64,000 nt of DNA from Rugalucina vietnamica (GCA_964017185.1 OZ024874.1:31658721-31722720); one strand, 5' to 3'; shown: positions 33,301 to 43,149, numbered from the stretch's first letter. Program-made: numbers and translations. The notes: generated from the letters alone by a model not told the origin.

Positions 33301-34716
33301 GATGTATGCAGCTTGTTGGTAATACTGTACCTTTTGTTTAAGGTCTGTATTTGTCTCTTGTAACTGTTCAACCTTCTGTCTCAATTCAGAAACTTCTAAT
33401 TTCAAGGCTTCTACATCTGCTGTTTCTGGACCTGAGGCACCTAAATGCTGTTTTAGAAAGCTGAAACTTGTTAAGGACTGTATAACAAAGAAAATGACTA
33501 AAATATAAACAGCATTGACTTTGGGTATGTATACAGTGAGGGAAGCATTTACTTTTTGTGAAACAGTGTTTTAAAATATTTGAAACAACATAACTATGAT
33601 TATGTGTGTGACTATAAATTCTTGGACTCATAATCCATAATATGAGTGGCATCATAAGAAACCCGGGTATTTGCCTATGCGAAAACAAAGGCGCAGATCA
33701 GCGCATTAAGTGCACAGCTGATCAGCACCTTTGTTTTCGCCACGCAATTAGTACAATTCCTCTTCTTTCTAAATCCGAATTTCAAGGTTCTAGCCATCTT
33801 CTGAAGCTGCACATGCCGGTTTGTGTCAGACCTGGTTGGGACCCCCAAAGACAATTTTTCTCGGATCGCGGCTCATACCTATTGCAACCAATGAGCAATA
33901 TCCTCTGTATCAACAATTCATGCTCCACATTAAGACATAAATTCTCAAACAATTAAAGACTTTACCATAAATGGCAAATACAAACCCTTGAGGTGAGAGA
34001 AATAAAATAATGCAAGACATAAACCAACAATCATATGAGCCGCATTGTGAGAAAACCAGATTTTTGCCTATGTGAAAATAAAGGCGCAGATCAGCTTTGC
34101 AGTGACTGCGAAGCTGATCAGGGCCTTTGTTTTCGCTACACAGATAGTAGAATTTCTCGTCTTCTTAAATCCAAAATTTCAAGCTTCTAGCCTGGTCTGT
34201 GACTGTAAAGGTCGGTTTGTGTCAGACCTGGTCGGAAACTATGAAGGCTGGTTTTCTCGCGTCACGGCTCGTATTGTTTTACTTATTTTCTCTTGTGACA
34301 TAGAAAGGATACTCTAAGGCATTGTTTGGTTTTTCTGGCTCCTCATATAAACCAACTAGCACTGCAATATAGAAAGGAAGGTATTATTTGACACATTTAC
34401 ATAATACCTACCTGTACTTATTTACAATTTTGTTATATTATTTTCCTACATTTTAAACATTTATTTTTCTATTTGCTCAGTGTTTATCTTTAATAGAATA
34501 AAACTGAATAAAAAAAAATGTTTCATTTTGAGGTTGATTTAAAGTAAATAAGTAAATTGTACGAGTAAACAATAGTGCACATTGGTTTTCTTTTTCCATG
34601 GAATAAATCAACATGTTTATTTCTCAAGCGAGTCAATTCCTACCCTTTGTTAAGGCATCAAGAACTCCAGCTTTTTCCAAGTATTTTCTAAACTCTTCCC
34701 TCTTAGAATCTGCTCC
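30276..34716 (-). CDS. MYCBP: MYCBP, c-Myc-binding protein (AMY-1): exons 2 to terminal
   Basis: MYCBP is a small coiled-coil protein of about 100 residues. It binds the N-terminus of c-Myc and also AKAP-type anchors, in cytoplasm and nucleus. Conceptual splicing gives a collinear match to the family: ADSKREEFRKYLEK and GVLDALTK (exon 2), LYEEPEKPNNALDFLKQHLGA (exons 3-4), a coiled coil (exon 4), and QYEPTQE with the stop (last exon). Introns are 282, 852 and about 3,000 bases. All junctions are GT-AG and in phase. Without the 42-nt exon the visible part is 99 residues, so exon 1 should encode only about 5; I could not find it upstream of 34716. Intron 3 holds two MITE1 copies. A second set of 3-prime exons lies downstream at 21846-16161. 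Confidence 0.9.
31160..32100. other. MYCBP last-intron sequence, conserved between duplicons
   Basis: Nearly identical to 19805-20734. No ORF, transposon end or RNA gene recognised. Confidence 0.4.
32101..32142 (-). CDS. MYCBP: MYCBP optional 42-nt exon (copy B)
   Basis: Acceptor ATGAATAG (weak polypyrimidine tract), 14 codons LQAQQQHNEKEKKK, and a good donor GTAAGA. It is phase 0 on both sides, so it can be skipped without changing frame. It begins LQ, as the last exon does, and would lengthen the coiled coil. It has no counterpart in the vertebrate protein as I know it. Conservation in both duplicons supports it, but the surrounding intron is also conserved. Confidence 0.55.
32171..32412 (-). 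mobile_element. MITE1 copy
   Basis: Ends TATGAGCAGCAACGCGAG and ATGAGGCTCATA, with hairpin AGCTCCGCAGTTATTGCGAAG. Orthologue of 20808-21048. Confidence 0.8.
32457..32745 (+). repeat. Tandem repeat, 47-48-bp unit, about six copies
   Basis: The unit CACATTTTCTCTCGAGTC plus TTACACATGTTCATAAAA and AAACTCCTC is repeated. Duplicon A has a single unit at 21100-21140, so the expansion is private to copy B. It lies in the MYCBP intron after exon 4. Confidence 0.85.
32941..33181 (+). mobile_element. MITE1 copy
   Basis: Ends TATGAGCTGCGTCATGAG and CTTGCGTCGCAGCTCATA, with hairpin GCTTCGCAGTGACTACGAAGC. Followed by (TA)n at 33179-33196. Orthologue of 21341-21570. Confidence 0.8.
33331..33460 (-). CDS. 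MYCBP: MYCBP exon 4 (copy B)
   Basis: 130 bases between ACAAGTTTCAG and GTACAG. Starting with the last base of the split D codon, it encodes FLKQHLGASGPETADVEALK and continues to DLKQK. The FLK(H/Q)HLGA motif is diagnostic of MYCBP. The remainder is a leucine-heptad coiled coil. Confidence 0.9.
33641..33877 (+). mobile_element. MITE1 copy in MYCBP intron 3
   Basis: Ends TATGAGTGGCATCATAAG and CGGATCGCGGCTCATA. The left half is shared with duplicon A (22032-22167). Confidence 0.8.
34034..34273 (+). mobile_element. MITE1 copy in MYCBP intron 3, next to exon 3
   Basis: Ends TATGAGCCGCATTGTGAG and CGCGTCACGGCTCGTA, with hairpin GCTTTGCAGTGACTGCGAAGC. It lies 40 bases downstream of exon 3 on the minus strand. 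The 81-codon ORF at 34072 is a read-through of this MITE. Confidence 0.8.
34313..34361 (-). CDS. MYCBP: MYCBP exon 3
   Basis: Acceptor CTATATTGCAG. 49 bases encode (V)LVGLYEEPEKPNNAL plus the first two bases of the next codon. Donor GTATCC. Joining GA to the C of exon 4 gives D, restoring the family motif NALDFLK. Confidence 0.9.
34644..34716 (-). CDS. MYCBP: MYCBP exon 2
   Basis: Acceptor TTCTTTAATTCTTCCAG with a good pyrimidine tract. 73 bases encode GADSKREEFRKYLEKAGVLD, then ALTK and one extra base. Donor GTAGGA. It matches the N-terminal helix of MYCBP. Confidence 0.9.
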
Positions 34717-34767
34717 CTGGAAGAATTAAAGAAACAAAATGAGTACAATAGTTGCAGAAAAAAAGTG

Positions 34768-34915
34768 CCTTGAGATGCACAAATATTATACCCTTGACTG
34801 GTAGCCCCCCCCCCCCCCCAACACCATCACCCCACCATCACCCTGACCTCCCATTCTAATTCCTGACACATTGAACCTCAATGTCCATATCAAAGACAGC
34901 ACCCTCAACAAGTGC
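34768..34915 (+). repeat. Dispersed repeat with (C)16, partner of 10075-10215
   Basis: Shares GACTGGTAGCC, CTGACACATTGAACCTCAA and AAAGACAGCACCC with 10075-10215. A run of 16 C at 34805-34820 lies inside. Confidence 0.55.
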
Positions 34916-35167
34916 ATCCTAGAAATGTGCAATTTTTCAAAAAGCAATTTGCCCAAAACCATGGGGGAGTGTAGTAGAATGACAGATCTATTTTATAGCA
35001 GTGTAACAAAATTAGTTCGGTAAATCATAGTACCTAAATTTTGATAAAAGCTTGTACTTGTCATTGAAATCGAAAGTAGAATAATCAGCGTTCGTAAATT
35101 TGAAAGAGCTAAATCATCTTCTTTGGTTAGTATTCTAATACAAATTTTATAAGGAAATAATCACCTT

Positions 35168-35840
35168 TGACTGCTTGTTCTATGCCTAGCCTCTGTGTAC
35201 TGAAAATTCACTGCATTTACTAAAATTAACGTATTTTGGCATTGATCAGATAATAGTAGGTAGACGCTTATTAAAATGATAATGTCATGAGACGCTTATT
35301 AACCAGGTATAACGATATAGCCACTTGATGCACCGATGGCATAAATGGACTCGTCCTAAAATGGGGATGGCCCAAAGATTTGACGTATAAAAGCCGTGTT
35401 TGCATGCAAACTGGGTGAAATCGCTGAAGACGTCGGAGAGTCAACATCGGTTTAAATAAGCTAAATATTAAGGAGTGCAATTGAGACTTTGGTAGATTAT
35501 TGTGAGGCGAAACGGGCTATCTAAGTTGCAGTGAAAACTCAGAACTGATAGACCTGAGCAACCTTACAAGTGCCGACCGGGTTTCAAACAGTCCTTAGTT
35601 GGAAATTAGCTGTTGGTCTCGTACAAGTTGTTAGTGCTAGACTGGGGCTCTTTAAGTTGCAGCGTCAGCTCAGAATTAAGAGTTCAGACTGCATCAATAA
35701 GGCGGAGTATTGTATGAGACTAGAAGTTTGCTTCGTTCTGTAGTGGTTTGAAACAGGTCGTTTCATACTGGTATCATACTGGTTGTATGAGCCAGATTGT
35801 ATCATACGAGGGGACGAGGCTAGGCATAAAGCAAGTGCGT
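35168..35840. mobile_element. Candidate 670-bp element with 20-bp inverted ends and an internal TATA box
   Basis: CTTGTTCTATGCCTAGCCTC (about 35170) is the inverse of GAGGCTAGGCATAAAGCAAG (about 35821), matching 18 of 20. TATAAAAG occurs at 35386-35393. A block TAAGTTGCAG followed by an ACTCAGAA-like sequence appears twice (35515 and 35658). AATAAA lies further on at about 35963, so the wider 35.3-36.1 kb stretch could instead be a solo LTR. No target duplication seen. Confidence 0.35.
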
Positions 35841-36199
35841 TTTGAACTTAATGAATTGATTGTGATTTAGTAATTGTGAGCCAGTATTTTAGATAATTAT
35901 CGTTAATTGAGTGTTTTGAACCAATCATTTTAGAATTATTGAGCGAAGCAGCTTCATACTGGTAATAAAGTATCATACTATATATGTTTTCTAAAATCGT
36001 CAAACTTGCGAAAAATTAGTATATATATAACGTGTCTGAGTTAGGCAAACTCGTTATACGTTACAGCAGTATACAACACTGACTTGTATAGTCAATCTAG
36101 GACTTGATCACTGACATCCTCAGTCCTAGATGGAAAATGAAAATAGATGTCATTCTTCAATAATAATAATAATAATAAAATGAGAAAAAAAGTAATAAT

Positions 36200-36290
36200 G
36201 AATATAATGTCCTAGATCTTGACCTCTAGACCTACCCTTGGCATGGCCTTTCCAGTGTGATGTCATAGGAACAAAGGAAACCTTAAAGAG
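36200..36290 (+). repeat. Dispersed repeat, partner of 6737-6830
   Basis: ATGTCCTAGATCTTGACCTC and CATAGGAACAAAGGAAACC are shared. It is preceded by (AAT)n at about 36159-36178. Confidence 0.6.
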
Positions 36291-36591
36291 TACCCTTTTC
36301 CCAGAACACACTTGCTGACATCTGTTTGTTAAATTTATGTCTGATCACCCCAAGTTAACAATTTTATGGTTACGTCAGGACCAAACTAATCAAAAGAAAC
36401 ACATACAGGCTTCTAATAGGAACACAGGTGCTTCCATATTACTATTAGGATGCAATGGATTCCTAACAAATGGTGATTTGCTGACAGGCGAAAAAGGTAC
36501 AAGACATAGTAATTATTTGTGGCAGAGAAGCTAGCAAAGTACATTGTATGTAGGTATATAGCGGGCATAACTGAACAGTCTAACTGGACCT

Positions 36592-36843
36592 CTGGGCTTT
36601 TTCTGGCCTTTTTGGGAAATTTTTGGTACCATTAAAATTGGGAGAGAATATTGTGATTTTGGGAAAATAGCATTATTTTGAGAAAAAATAGTACAATTTG
36701 TAGACAAATTGGGAAGGTTTACTTTTTAAATTTGGATTTCTGCTAATTGGGAATGTTTCAGGTTAATTGGGAATTTTTCAGCTCATTGGGTAAAAATTTG
36801 TTACCAGAAACCGGACCCAGTTTTGTAAAGAGAAAAAGGCCTG
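36592..36843 (+). mobile_element. 250-bp MITE, family with 53224-53479
   Basis: The two copies share GGGCTTTTTCTG, TTTGGGAAATTTTTGGTACC, AATTGGGAA (repeated) and GAAACCGGACCCAGTTTTGT, and both end in a GCCTG/GCCCTG inverse of the start. No ORF. Confidence 0.65.
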
Positions 36844-36911
36844 AGTCTCATGTTATGAGTCTTATGTCACCTGATTTCTACCCCGCCAATCCAGGTTCAA
36901 GCCCAGTTCTG

Positions 36912-37081
36912 CAGTGGTCGAAATTAGGATTTTTTCTCACTAGCCCGAACCCTTATATCTTTAATCATTTGCCAAAATTTTCCAATTGCCTGACCTTGAT
37001 AAGTAATGGGTTTAACTGAGAAAAACTACTAGCCCGACAAGCCTTTGGTTAGTGTCGGGCTAGTGCTAATTTCGATCACGG
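36912..37081. mobile_element. hAT-like MITE with CAGTGGTCGAAATTAG ends
   Basis: CAGTGGTCGAAATTAG at the left matches the inverse of CTAATTTCGATCACG at the right. AGTTCTG follows and precedes the element, giving a 7- to 8-base duplication with one ambiguity. An 8-bp duplication and CAGTG ends fit the hAT superfamily. A related short copy is at 52301-52413. Confidence 0.65.
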
Positions 37082-37162
37082 AGTTCTGTGCATCCAACTG
37101 GAACATTTCATTTCGAGGTCTATATTTCTCCTCCTACTTCATATATGGTGCAATGATGACTA

Positions 37163-37345
37163 CAGTTCAACCTCATTATAACACGCATCATTATAACACG
37201 GTTTTCAATATAACACAGCCATGTCATGGCTCCCAAATGCTAAATTGTCTATAGTTCTTATAGTAAACAACCTCATTATAACACGGTTTCACTTATAACA
37301 CGGTCTGTTTCACCCCAAAGATAGTGTTATAATGAGGTTGTACTG
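37163..37345. mobile_element. 183-bp pogo/mariner-type MITE with repeated ATTATAACACGG motif
   Basis: Ends CAGTTCAACCTCATTATAAC and GTTATAATGAGGTTGTACTG are inverted repeats, flanked by TA on both sides (37161-37162 and 37346-37347). The motif ATTATAACACGG or close variants occurs about five times. Confidence 0.8.
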
Positions 37346-37347
37346 TA

Positions 37348-38153
37348 CCAACTAATGTCTGACCTACAGGTGAAGCTGTGTCTACGGAGTTAAAATGAGC
37401 TTTGGAATTCCTTAAACATTCGATAGTATAGAGGAACCAGTGAATGATCAGAAATCTGCATGTTTGATGAACTTTCGGAACAGACATGCACTTCAGCACA
37501 TACCAGTGATACCACCTCCAAGCTTGAACCTACTCTGCATTATACAAAATGCACCTTCATAACATTCGGGTTAAGTAATGTTTCTCAAAGTTTCTGTCCC
37601 TGTGTGAAGTATTCTGAAAAGTTTTTAAGCCCAGTTGATACCTTGATGTTTGCACTTTTAAATGGTATGGAAATTGTATCTGAACAAGAATGTTGTGCAA
37701 GTCAACAAGCATTTCAATTCACGCACTCATTTTTTCAACATGGAACAAGAGCAAATTCTTGTAAAAATGTAGTCCTTGAGATTAAAGTCATCTCAAATAC
37801 AAACCAGACATGATATATAATTCTAATTACCATGAGTACTTTGGGGATTTCCAGTTCTACAAATTTCTTAAAATCAGACTATTCTGGTACCACTGGATAA
37901 TTTTAGTTTGAGCTTTGTTTACTACTACACCAAATTTAGAAGGGGCTTTTTGTCTGGCTGAAAACACTACCCAAGTGATTCTAATCAAGGATACTTACGT
38001 TGACACATGAAAGTGAACATATTTTCAATTATGTTTTGGTACAGCATGTGTCACTGCAAGTGTGGAAGAACTGTTTTGAACCTAAGATTTTATACAGAGC
38101 TGTACATTACAACTAAACATTAACTACACTGAATTTCGAAGGTACCATCATAT
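37348..38153. other. No recognisable feature
   Basis: A 117-codon ORF at 37460-37813 has no recognisable motif. The rest is AT-rich DNA without visible repeat partners. Confidence 0.3.
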
Positions 38154-38160
38154 ATATAGT

Positions 38161-38663
38161 GTCGGTGCATTCCTTTACCGGAATGGACCTGATTACTGGA
38201 ATGGACTACCGGAATGGGCATTTATAAATATGTGTCCTTGAGTATTTCTTTAGTTTTTAGTACAGATTTGCCTAGAATGTACACAGACAGTGATTAATTC
38301 GAGAGTACAGTTAAATTGTGTTCCGTAAAATTGTGTTCTGTATGATGGGATGGCCCAGATCAGGGACTCACATATGCTTATAGGAATATAGGTCACTGTC
38401 ACGGTGCCAGCACATTTTACTAATTTCTACTTCTAATCACCCCTGTTTTTGCTGTAAAACATCCACTGGTGATTTCTATATAATCATAGAAACCTCTGAG
38501 CAGTGGTCCCATGCCTGACCCCACCTCTGGGCTACCCTAACCACTCTGGGAAGTCAATTTTGCTATACTAAGATGAAATTTATTTTATACAGACTAGTTT
38601 TATGACTCCAGAAGTCCATTCCGGTAATTATGTCCATTCCGGTCCATTCCGATAAAGGCGCCC
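38161..38663. mobile_element. About 500-bp element whose inverted ends are arrays of CCGGAATGGAC
   Basis: The left end has CCTTTACCGGAATGGAC, ACTGGAATGGAC and CCGGAATGGGC. The right end has the inverse AGTCCATTCCGGTAATTAT, GTCCATTCCGGTCCATTCC and GATAAAGGCGCC. ATATAGT flanks both sides (38154-38160 and 38664-38670). The interior is non-coding. Confidence 0.65.
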
Positions 38664-38825
38664 ATATAGTTAGTAGGAGAAGGTGTCCATGCACTACAAT
38701 GTAACAAAATCATTTTGGATTTTTTGGGGCTGGCTTGTGATGGTAGTATGATAAACTGAAGTTTTCTTCTTTATTAAAATTCAATCTAAGTTTACCACAA
38801 ATATGCTTAATTTGCCCTTTAATTC

Positions 38826-38872
38826 TATCTTCATATACTGAGTCGATCAATTTCTGATCATCATCTCAGGTG
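38826..38872 (-). repeat. LINE 3-prime tail fragment
   Basis: Inverse of CACCTGAGATGATGATCAG and AAATTGATCGACTCAGTAT, the tail seen at 45120, 10845 and 50930. Confidence 0.7.
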
Positions 38873-39276
38873 TTTAATTTGACTATTTTTCTTATTTTTT
38901 ACAGCCAACTGGCTGCTATTTTGTAATTTTGCATTGGGCCATAAATAGCGGTAAAATATGGTCTAAACACAAAGTACAAACAAAAAATTGGATCAAACTG
39001 GTTTCAAATATGAGAAAATATAATACTTAAACACTTTAGACAAAAAAATTCTTGAGAAAATATTTGCAAGGCGGCATCTGGAGTGATACGTGATTCACGT
39101 ATCCAGTGTTACATTAAAAAGATAGGGATCCATCACTACCTTGCCTGTAAGGCTAAGATAGTGATATCATTTCAACCATATAGTGATATCATTTCAGCCA
39201 ATACCGCGAGATTATCACGAGATGTCATATACTAAGAAGAGAAAATACCGAGTGCCTCTATAGCCGTTGTGGCTTA

Positions 39277-39866
39277 CAGTCGAGTCCCCTAACATTGCGC
39301 GGCCCGCAACATTGCGCACCTGGCATGCCGACCAGATTTCAAACAATATTGGACTACCAGTGTTATTTTCTCGTTTGTTACATCAACATGAGTGTGCAAG
39401 ATTAATTTGAAGACAAAAGTGATTTTCCTTCCGTCCTGACTGAACAATTTAGCACCAATACGTGATTTTCTTTAATTTTGAAATACTGTGTGGTGACATT
39501 TTTGTGCCATCATAGACAGCGTGATTTTTTCTATATCTTCTTGTTTGTAATTTGTCACATGGCTTACATATTTGTTGACAGAAATGCAACTGCTGTGAAT
39601 AAATTGCAGGTTGCTATAAAATATACATTTGATTTGGAAGTGCGCAATGTTAGGGGACAAATTGCCTCTATTTCTTTCCAGGGGGTTCATATGTTTCAGC
39701 CACGATATTTTTATAGCTGATGGAAATTGCTAACATGTTATGTTATGATAATATAATTATTGAATCACTAAAAAGTCTCATGGTAAGTCATGTTAGTCAG
39801 CGTTTATATTTCATGTCTGATCAGGCATGAAATACCTTAGGTGCGCAATGTTACCGGACTACACCG
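39277..39866. mobile_element. 590-bp TA-flanked element with AACATTGCGC motif ends
   Basis: The left end CAGTCGAGTCCCCTAACATT and the inverse of the right end (GCGCAATGTTACCGGACTAC ACCG) share AGTCC..TAACATTGCGC. TA flanks at 39275-39276 and 39867-39868. Two motif copies lie at the left (39291 and 39307) and two at the right (39641 and 39842). No transposase. Confidence 0.6.
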
Positions 39867-40616
39867 TAAATTACGGAATAGTGTGAATCATGGTCACAGT
39901 TACCAGTGATCAATCACCTTTATCTCTTGTCTTGTGGAAGGTATGTAAAAAGCATTGTAGATAGATGTACATTATAGGGCACATGACTGACCAGTCTAAC
40001 TAGTCGAATACATAGCATTATGCCTACAGAGAATGGCACGAATTCTAATTCATTCCGAATTTTAGCACATGGCTTCACAACAACCCTTGATTTCCCAGGT
40101 TACTTGGTTTAAACTGAACGAAACAGTGGACAAAATAATCAACATATCATCGTTTCTTTCTCTATTGGTAACTCACTCTGTATGTAGTCATTTTAACTGT
40201 GAGAATTTCAAAATTTTAGACGTTTCTGTCTTTCTGGTGTTTTGTTTGCCTGCAAGTTGCTATCAGTATGGCGCATGCGCAGTTTTAGTGTAACGAGATA
40301 CCAAAAATTTTGGCCTAACCTAGGACGGACTTGATTTAGCTGATTTGTACACTAATTTGTGTTCTGGTCAGCTTGTATGCATATTCTTTGGAAATAGAAA
40401 TAAAACTGAGATCCTTTAAGAGCAGTGAGCATAATAATGAGAAAAGGACCGGGTCATACCGCGGTTTAACTCAAGCCTCATCAGTGACCCTATAGATTTG
40501 GCAACATGGAGTCAAAGAGAATTACAGTAAATTTTAAACTTTCAAGATGGTAGTCAATACAAAGACAGTATTACCCAAATGGTGCCAAATATGTTAAATG
40601 TTGGTTAAAAATGAAT
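39867..40616. other. No recognisable feature
   Basis: Unique-looking DNA. The 74-codon ORF at 40069 has no recognisable motif. Confidence 0.3.
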
Positions 40617-40767
40617 CTGCTCACTCGGCTTACTATATGTTTTCTAAGTATAAGTACCTATTTGTCTATTTAGTTTTTCCCAACTCGGTTTTTGCAATGG
40701 GAATTTCATTCTGATTGCGCCTTTTCCTGACTATTGCCTACTTGTACTTTGTACTTTTTGCCTATAA

Positions 40768-40813
<46 letters not shown>
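40617..40813 (+). repeat. R380 3-prime part (copy 2) ending in poly(A)45
   Basis: CTGCTCACTCGGCTTAC, CTCGGTTTTTG and CTGATTGCGCCTTTTCCTGA match 605-770. The match ends in 45 A residues at 40769-40813. A tract of that length at the end of a repeat is the mark of reverse transcription from a polyadenylated RNA. Confidence 0.65.
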
Positions 40814-40814
<1 letters not shown>

Positions 40815-41097
40815 ACATTAAGATCTGCTGATACTTAAGAAAATTTATTTTAATTCCTTAGACTCTGAAACAATTGATAAAATGCTAACTAAATTCTAAT
40901 TCTATATGCAACAAACAAATTATAACTTAAATATGCAATTAAAGACAACATGGTGACAGTTAACTTAAATCATATTCCACTGTTTTTAGCTTTAATAACA
41001 ATGTGCAGGCTATTTAAAATCAAATCTTAAGCAAAGGTGTACCTCTATAATCATTAATTTCCGGCTGAGTTCTCATAAACCAAAAAAAAAAAAAAAT

Positions 41098-41373
41098 GAA
41101 AGAGGCGGGTATTCTAGGCCCAAAGTACCAAGAGATAAAAGAATATGCAAATTTTGCAATAAAGTAGAAGGTGAATTACACTTTATTTCATTTTGTATAA
41201 CTTATGATACATTAAGGGATAGATAACTTAAAGAATTTGAAATTGATAAATTAAAGTCATGCAAAGATAATGAGTTTAATACATTGAAAGCAATACTTAA
41301 CCCAAGAAAAAGGACACAGGTAACGGAGCTGAGTAAATATATGTTGAAGGCCCTGGAAATCAGAGATTTATGA
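41098..41373 (+). pseudogene. LINE C-terminal zinc-knuckle fragment
   Basis: One frame reads ERGGYSRPKVPRDKRICKFC, then NKVEGELHFISFCITYDTLR, a stop, and KYMLKALEIRDL to a final TGA. The CxxC...HF...C pattern with Y(D)xLR is the C-terminal zinc motif of many invertebrate non-LTR elements. One internal stop. The following 270 bases hold no readable frame. Confidence 0.7.
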
Positions 41374-41842
41374 TTACGTATTTGCTATGGAGATTTACAG
41401 TCATGAATTTATAAGTGTTGATCAATATGTGCTTTTAGTTACTACATGTAGTATATCGTGTCTTGTTGTATTTTGTATGGCATGTACGCTTTGCAATCAC
41501 GGTATGATATCACTGATGTTGTATTCAGTATTTCAACTAAAGAATAGAATATGATAAATAAAAATAATATTGCTAGCACAATCAAGTTTACAGCATTTAG
41601 AAATGATAAAAACACATAGCTGAGTAATATATTTGCTAAAATCATCTAAAATAACTTCAAGGACGCAGTCATTCCCGTGTTGCATAGGTAAAAGAATAAA
41701 GATTTACTTTATTCAATTATCCGTTATTTTTATGTTATAAAATCTGCTCACTCATGTGATGATGGCTACAGCCTAAAACTACCCGTCAAAGTGGTCCTGA
41801 ATGATACCATTAAAGAAGTGAAACTAAATATCAGTATAAGTC

Positions 41843-41950
41843 AAGTCAAGTCAAGTGAATTTTATTTACCGTCGGTAATAACATTTCATCATAAACTCCC
41901 GGGAACACCCATTTATACCGACTAATAAGAATAAAATATCACTGTAATTT
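41843..41950 (-). repeat. LINE 3-prime end with (CTTGA)n tail
   Basis: On the minus strand the sequence runs through GTTCCCGGGAGTTTATGATG and ACCGACGGTAAATAAAATTC to CACTTGACTTGACTTGAC. A short tandem tail at the end of a non-coding AT-rich UTR is typical of CR1/Rex-type LINE copies. Confidence 0.45.
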
Positions 41951-41984
41951 ACAAAATTGTAAATACATGCAATTTACATCTCGT

Positions 41985-42057
41985 GAAGTGAAAAATTATA
42001 TATTTCATTCGTGCCTTCGGCACTCATGAAATATAAAAAAAATTCACTTCACTCAAT
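41985..42057. repeat. Short perfect-loop hairpin
   Basis: GTGAAGTGAA...ATATTTCAT, loop CGTGCCTTCGGCAC, then ATGAAATAT...TTCACTTCAC form a stem of about 30 pairs. It may be a deletion derivative of a palindromic MITE. Confidence 0.6.
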
Positions 42058-42097
42058 GAAATAAAACTCATATTCACTCCAAAAACTTGAATATCCT

Positions 42098-42137
42098 CTA
42101 TATATAAGAATCAGAATAGTTTATTGGTGAAACGTCA
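42098..42137 (-). pseudogene. LINE 3-prime coding end, split by the foldback element
   Basis: The minus strand reads DVSPINYSDSYI and a stop, matching GVSPVNYSDSDSD at the end of the LINE fragment at 46186. The upstream part of this LINE appears to continue at 44087, on the other side of the GTCGTTTCGGCC element. Confidence 0.55.
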
Positions 42138-42543
42138 GAATCTGTGTCGTTTTCGGCCCAGGGTCGTTTCGGCCTGAGTCGTTTCGGCCTGGGTCGTTTC
42201 GGCCAATTTTGGGGGGTTCGTTTCGGCCTGGGTAGGTGGGTCGTTTCGGCCAATTTTCTTGGTGAGTCGATTCGGCCCTGAGTCGTTTCGGCCAAAGTAT
42301 ATGGAAACTCATCAGGTAAGTAATAACTCAAAGATAAATTGGTCTTGTTGAGTGCATGCGTTTTCGTTGACATACAAGTATTGTATGCATATTGTATGCA
42401 TGTGGGATGCTTTGAAAGTATTACAGTCACGGTTCCAGAAGTACACATATTCTAAGTGTCTCAGAAATAAAATTTCATTAACATTTAATGATTAGCAAAG
42501 TAATGATGATAGAAAGGAAGGATATAGTAGAGGGAATGAATGG

Positions 42544-42643
<100 letters not shown>

Positions 42644-42861
42644 ACTAAACATGTTAAACTAACATAGTTATGAAGTCAGGGGCATTTTGCAAACGAAAAC
42701 TTTTCAGTGATGCCCCAGCTGTCGGTGATCTAATTACATGTATAAGGGTGATTATCAAGGTGTGAAAACTCGTGTCTGTAATCAGCAAGGCTAATCCATG
42801 GTGATTGGTTGTTAATGTACTCAATTAAATTGTGAAAACGTGTGTTTCAACAGTAAATTTA

Positions 42862-43103
42862 TTTGAGCCTACGCATGAGAAAACAGTTTGGGGATCCGAT
42901 CAGTTCAATGACAAACCAGCCTGTACGGTCATAGAAGCAAACAAGGTTATTGAGATTTCGGATGTGCATGTAAGAAGTAGAGTGATTGTACTATCTGTGT
43001 AGCGAAACCAAAGGCGCTGATCAGCTGTGAAGTTACTGCACAGCTGACCTGCGCCTCTGTTTTCGCTTATGCATATTGTTGGTTTTCTCATGCGACGGCT
43101 CAC
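42862..43103 (-). mobile_element. MITE1 copy inside the foldback element
   Basis: Ends TTGAGCCTACGCATGAG and CTCATGCGACGGCTCA, with hairpin GCTGATCAGCTGTGAAGTTAC. Outside the duplicons. Confidence 0.75.
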
Positions 43104-43149
43104 TTGTCGGCTTAAAATCAAAAGAAATTTTAAATACCATTAGAATATT

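Larger units (their letters stand above)
25668..33790. repeat. Duplicon B (about 8.1 kb), direct copy of 12951-22168
   Basis: Collinear with copy A. Private changes are a pearl-like element (26068-27172), a LINE fragment (27430-27881), a duplicated 55-base block near 29395-29480 and a tandem expansion (32457-32745). It contains the 3-prime exons of MYCBP that directly follow exons 2 and 3, and is presumably the ancestral copy. Confidence 0.9.

Noticed and set aside
34072..34317. 81-codon ORF next to MYCBP exon 3
   Set aside because: It is a read-through of MITE1, and the same peptide-like sequence appears at other MITE1 copies.
35386..35393. TATA box as the MYCBP promoter
   Set aside because: It points to the plus strand while MYCBP is on the minus strand, and it lies within a probable transposable element.
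41442..41645. Hydrophobic 67-codon minus-strand ORF as a membrane protein
   Set aside because: AT-rich sequence on either strand gives hydrophobic chance frames. It lies in a LINE 3-prime region and has no recognisable motif.
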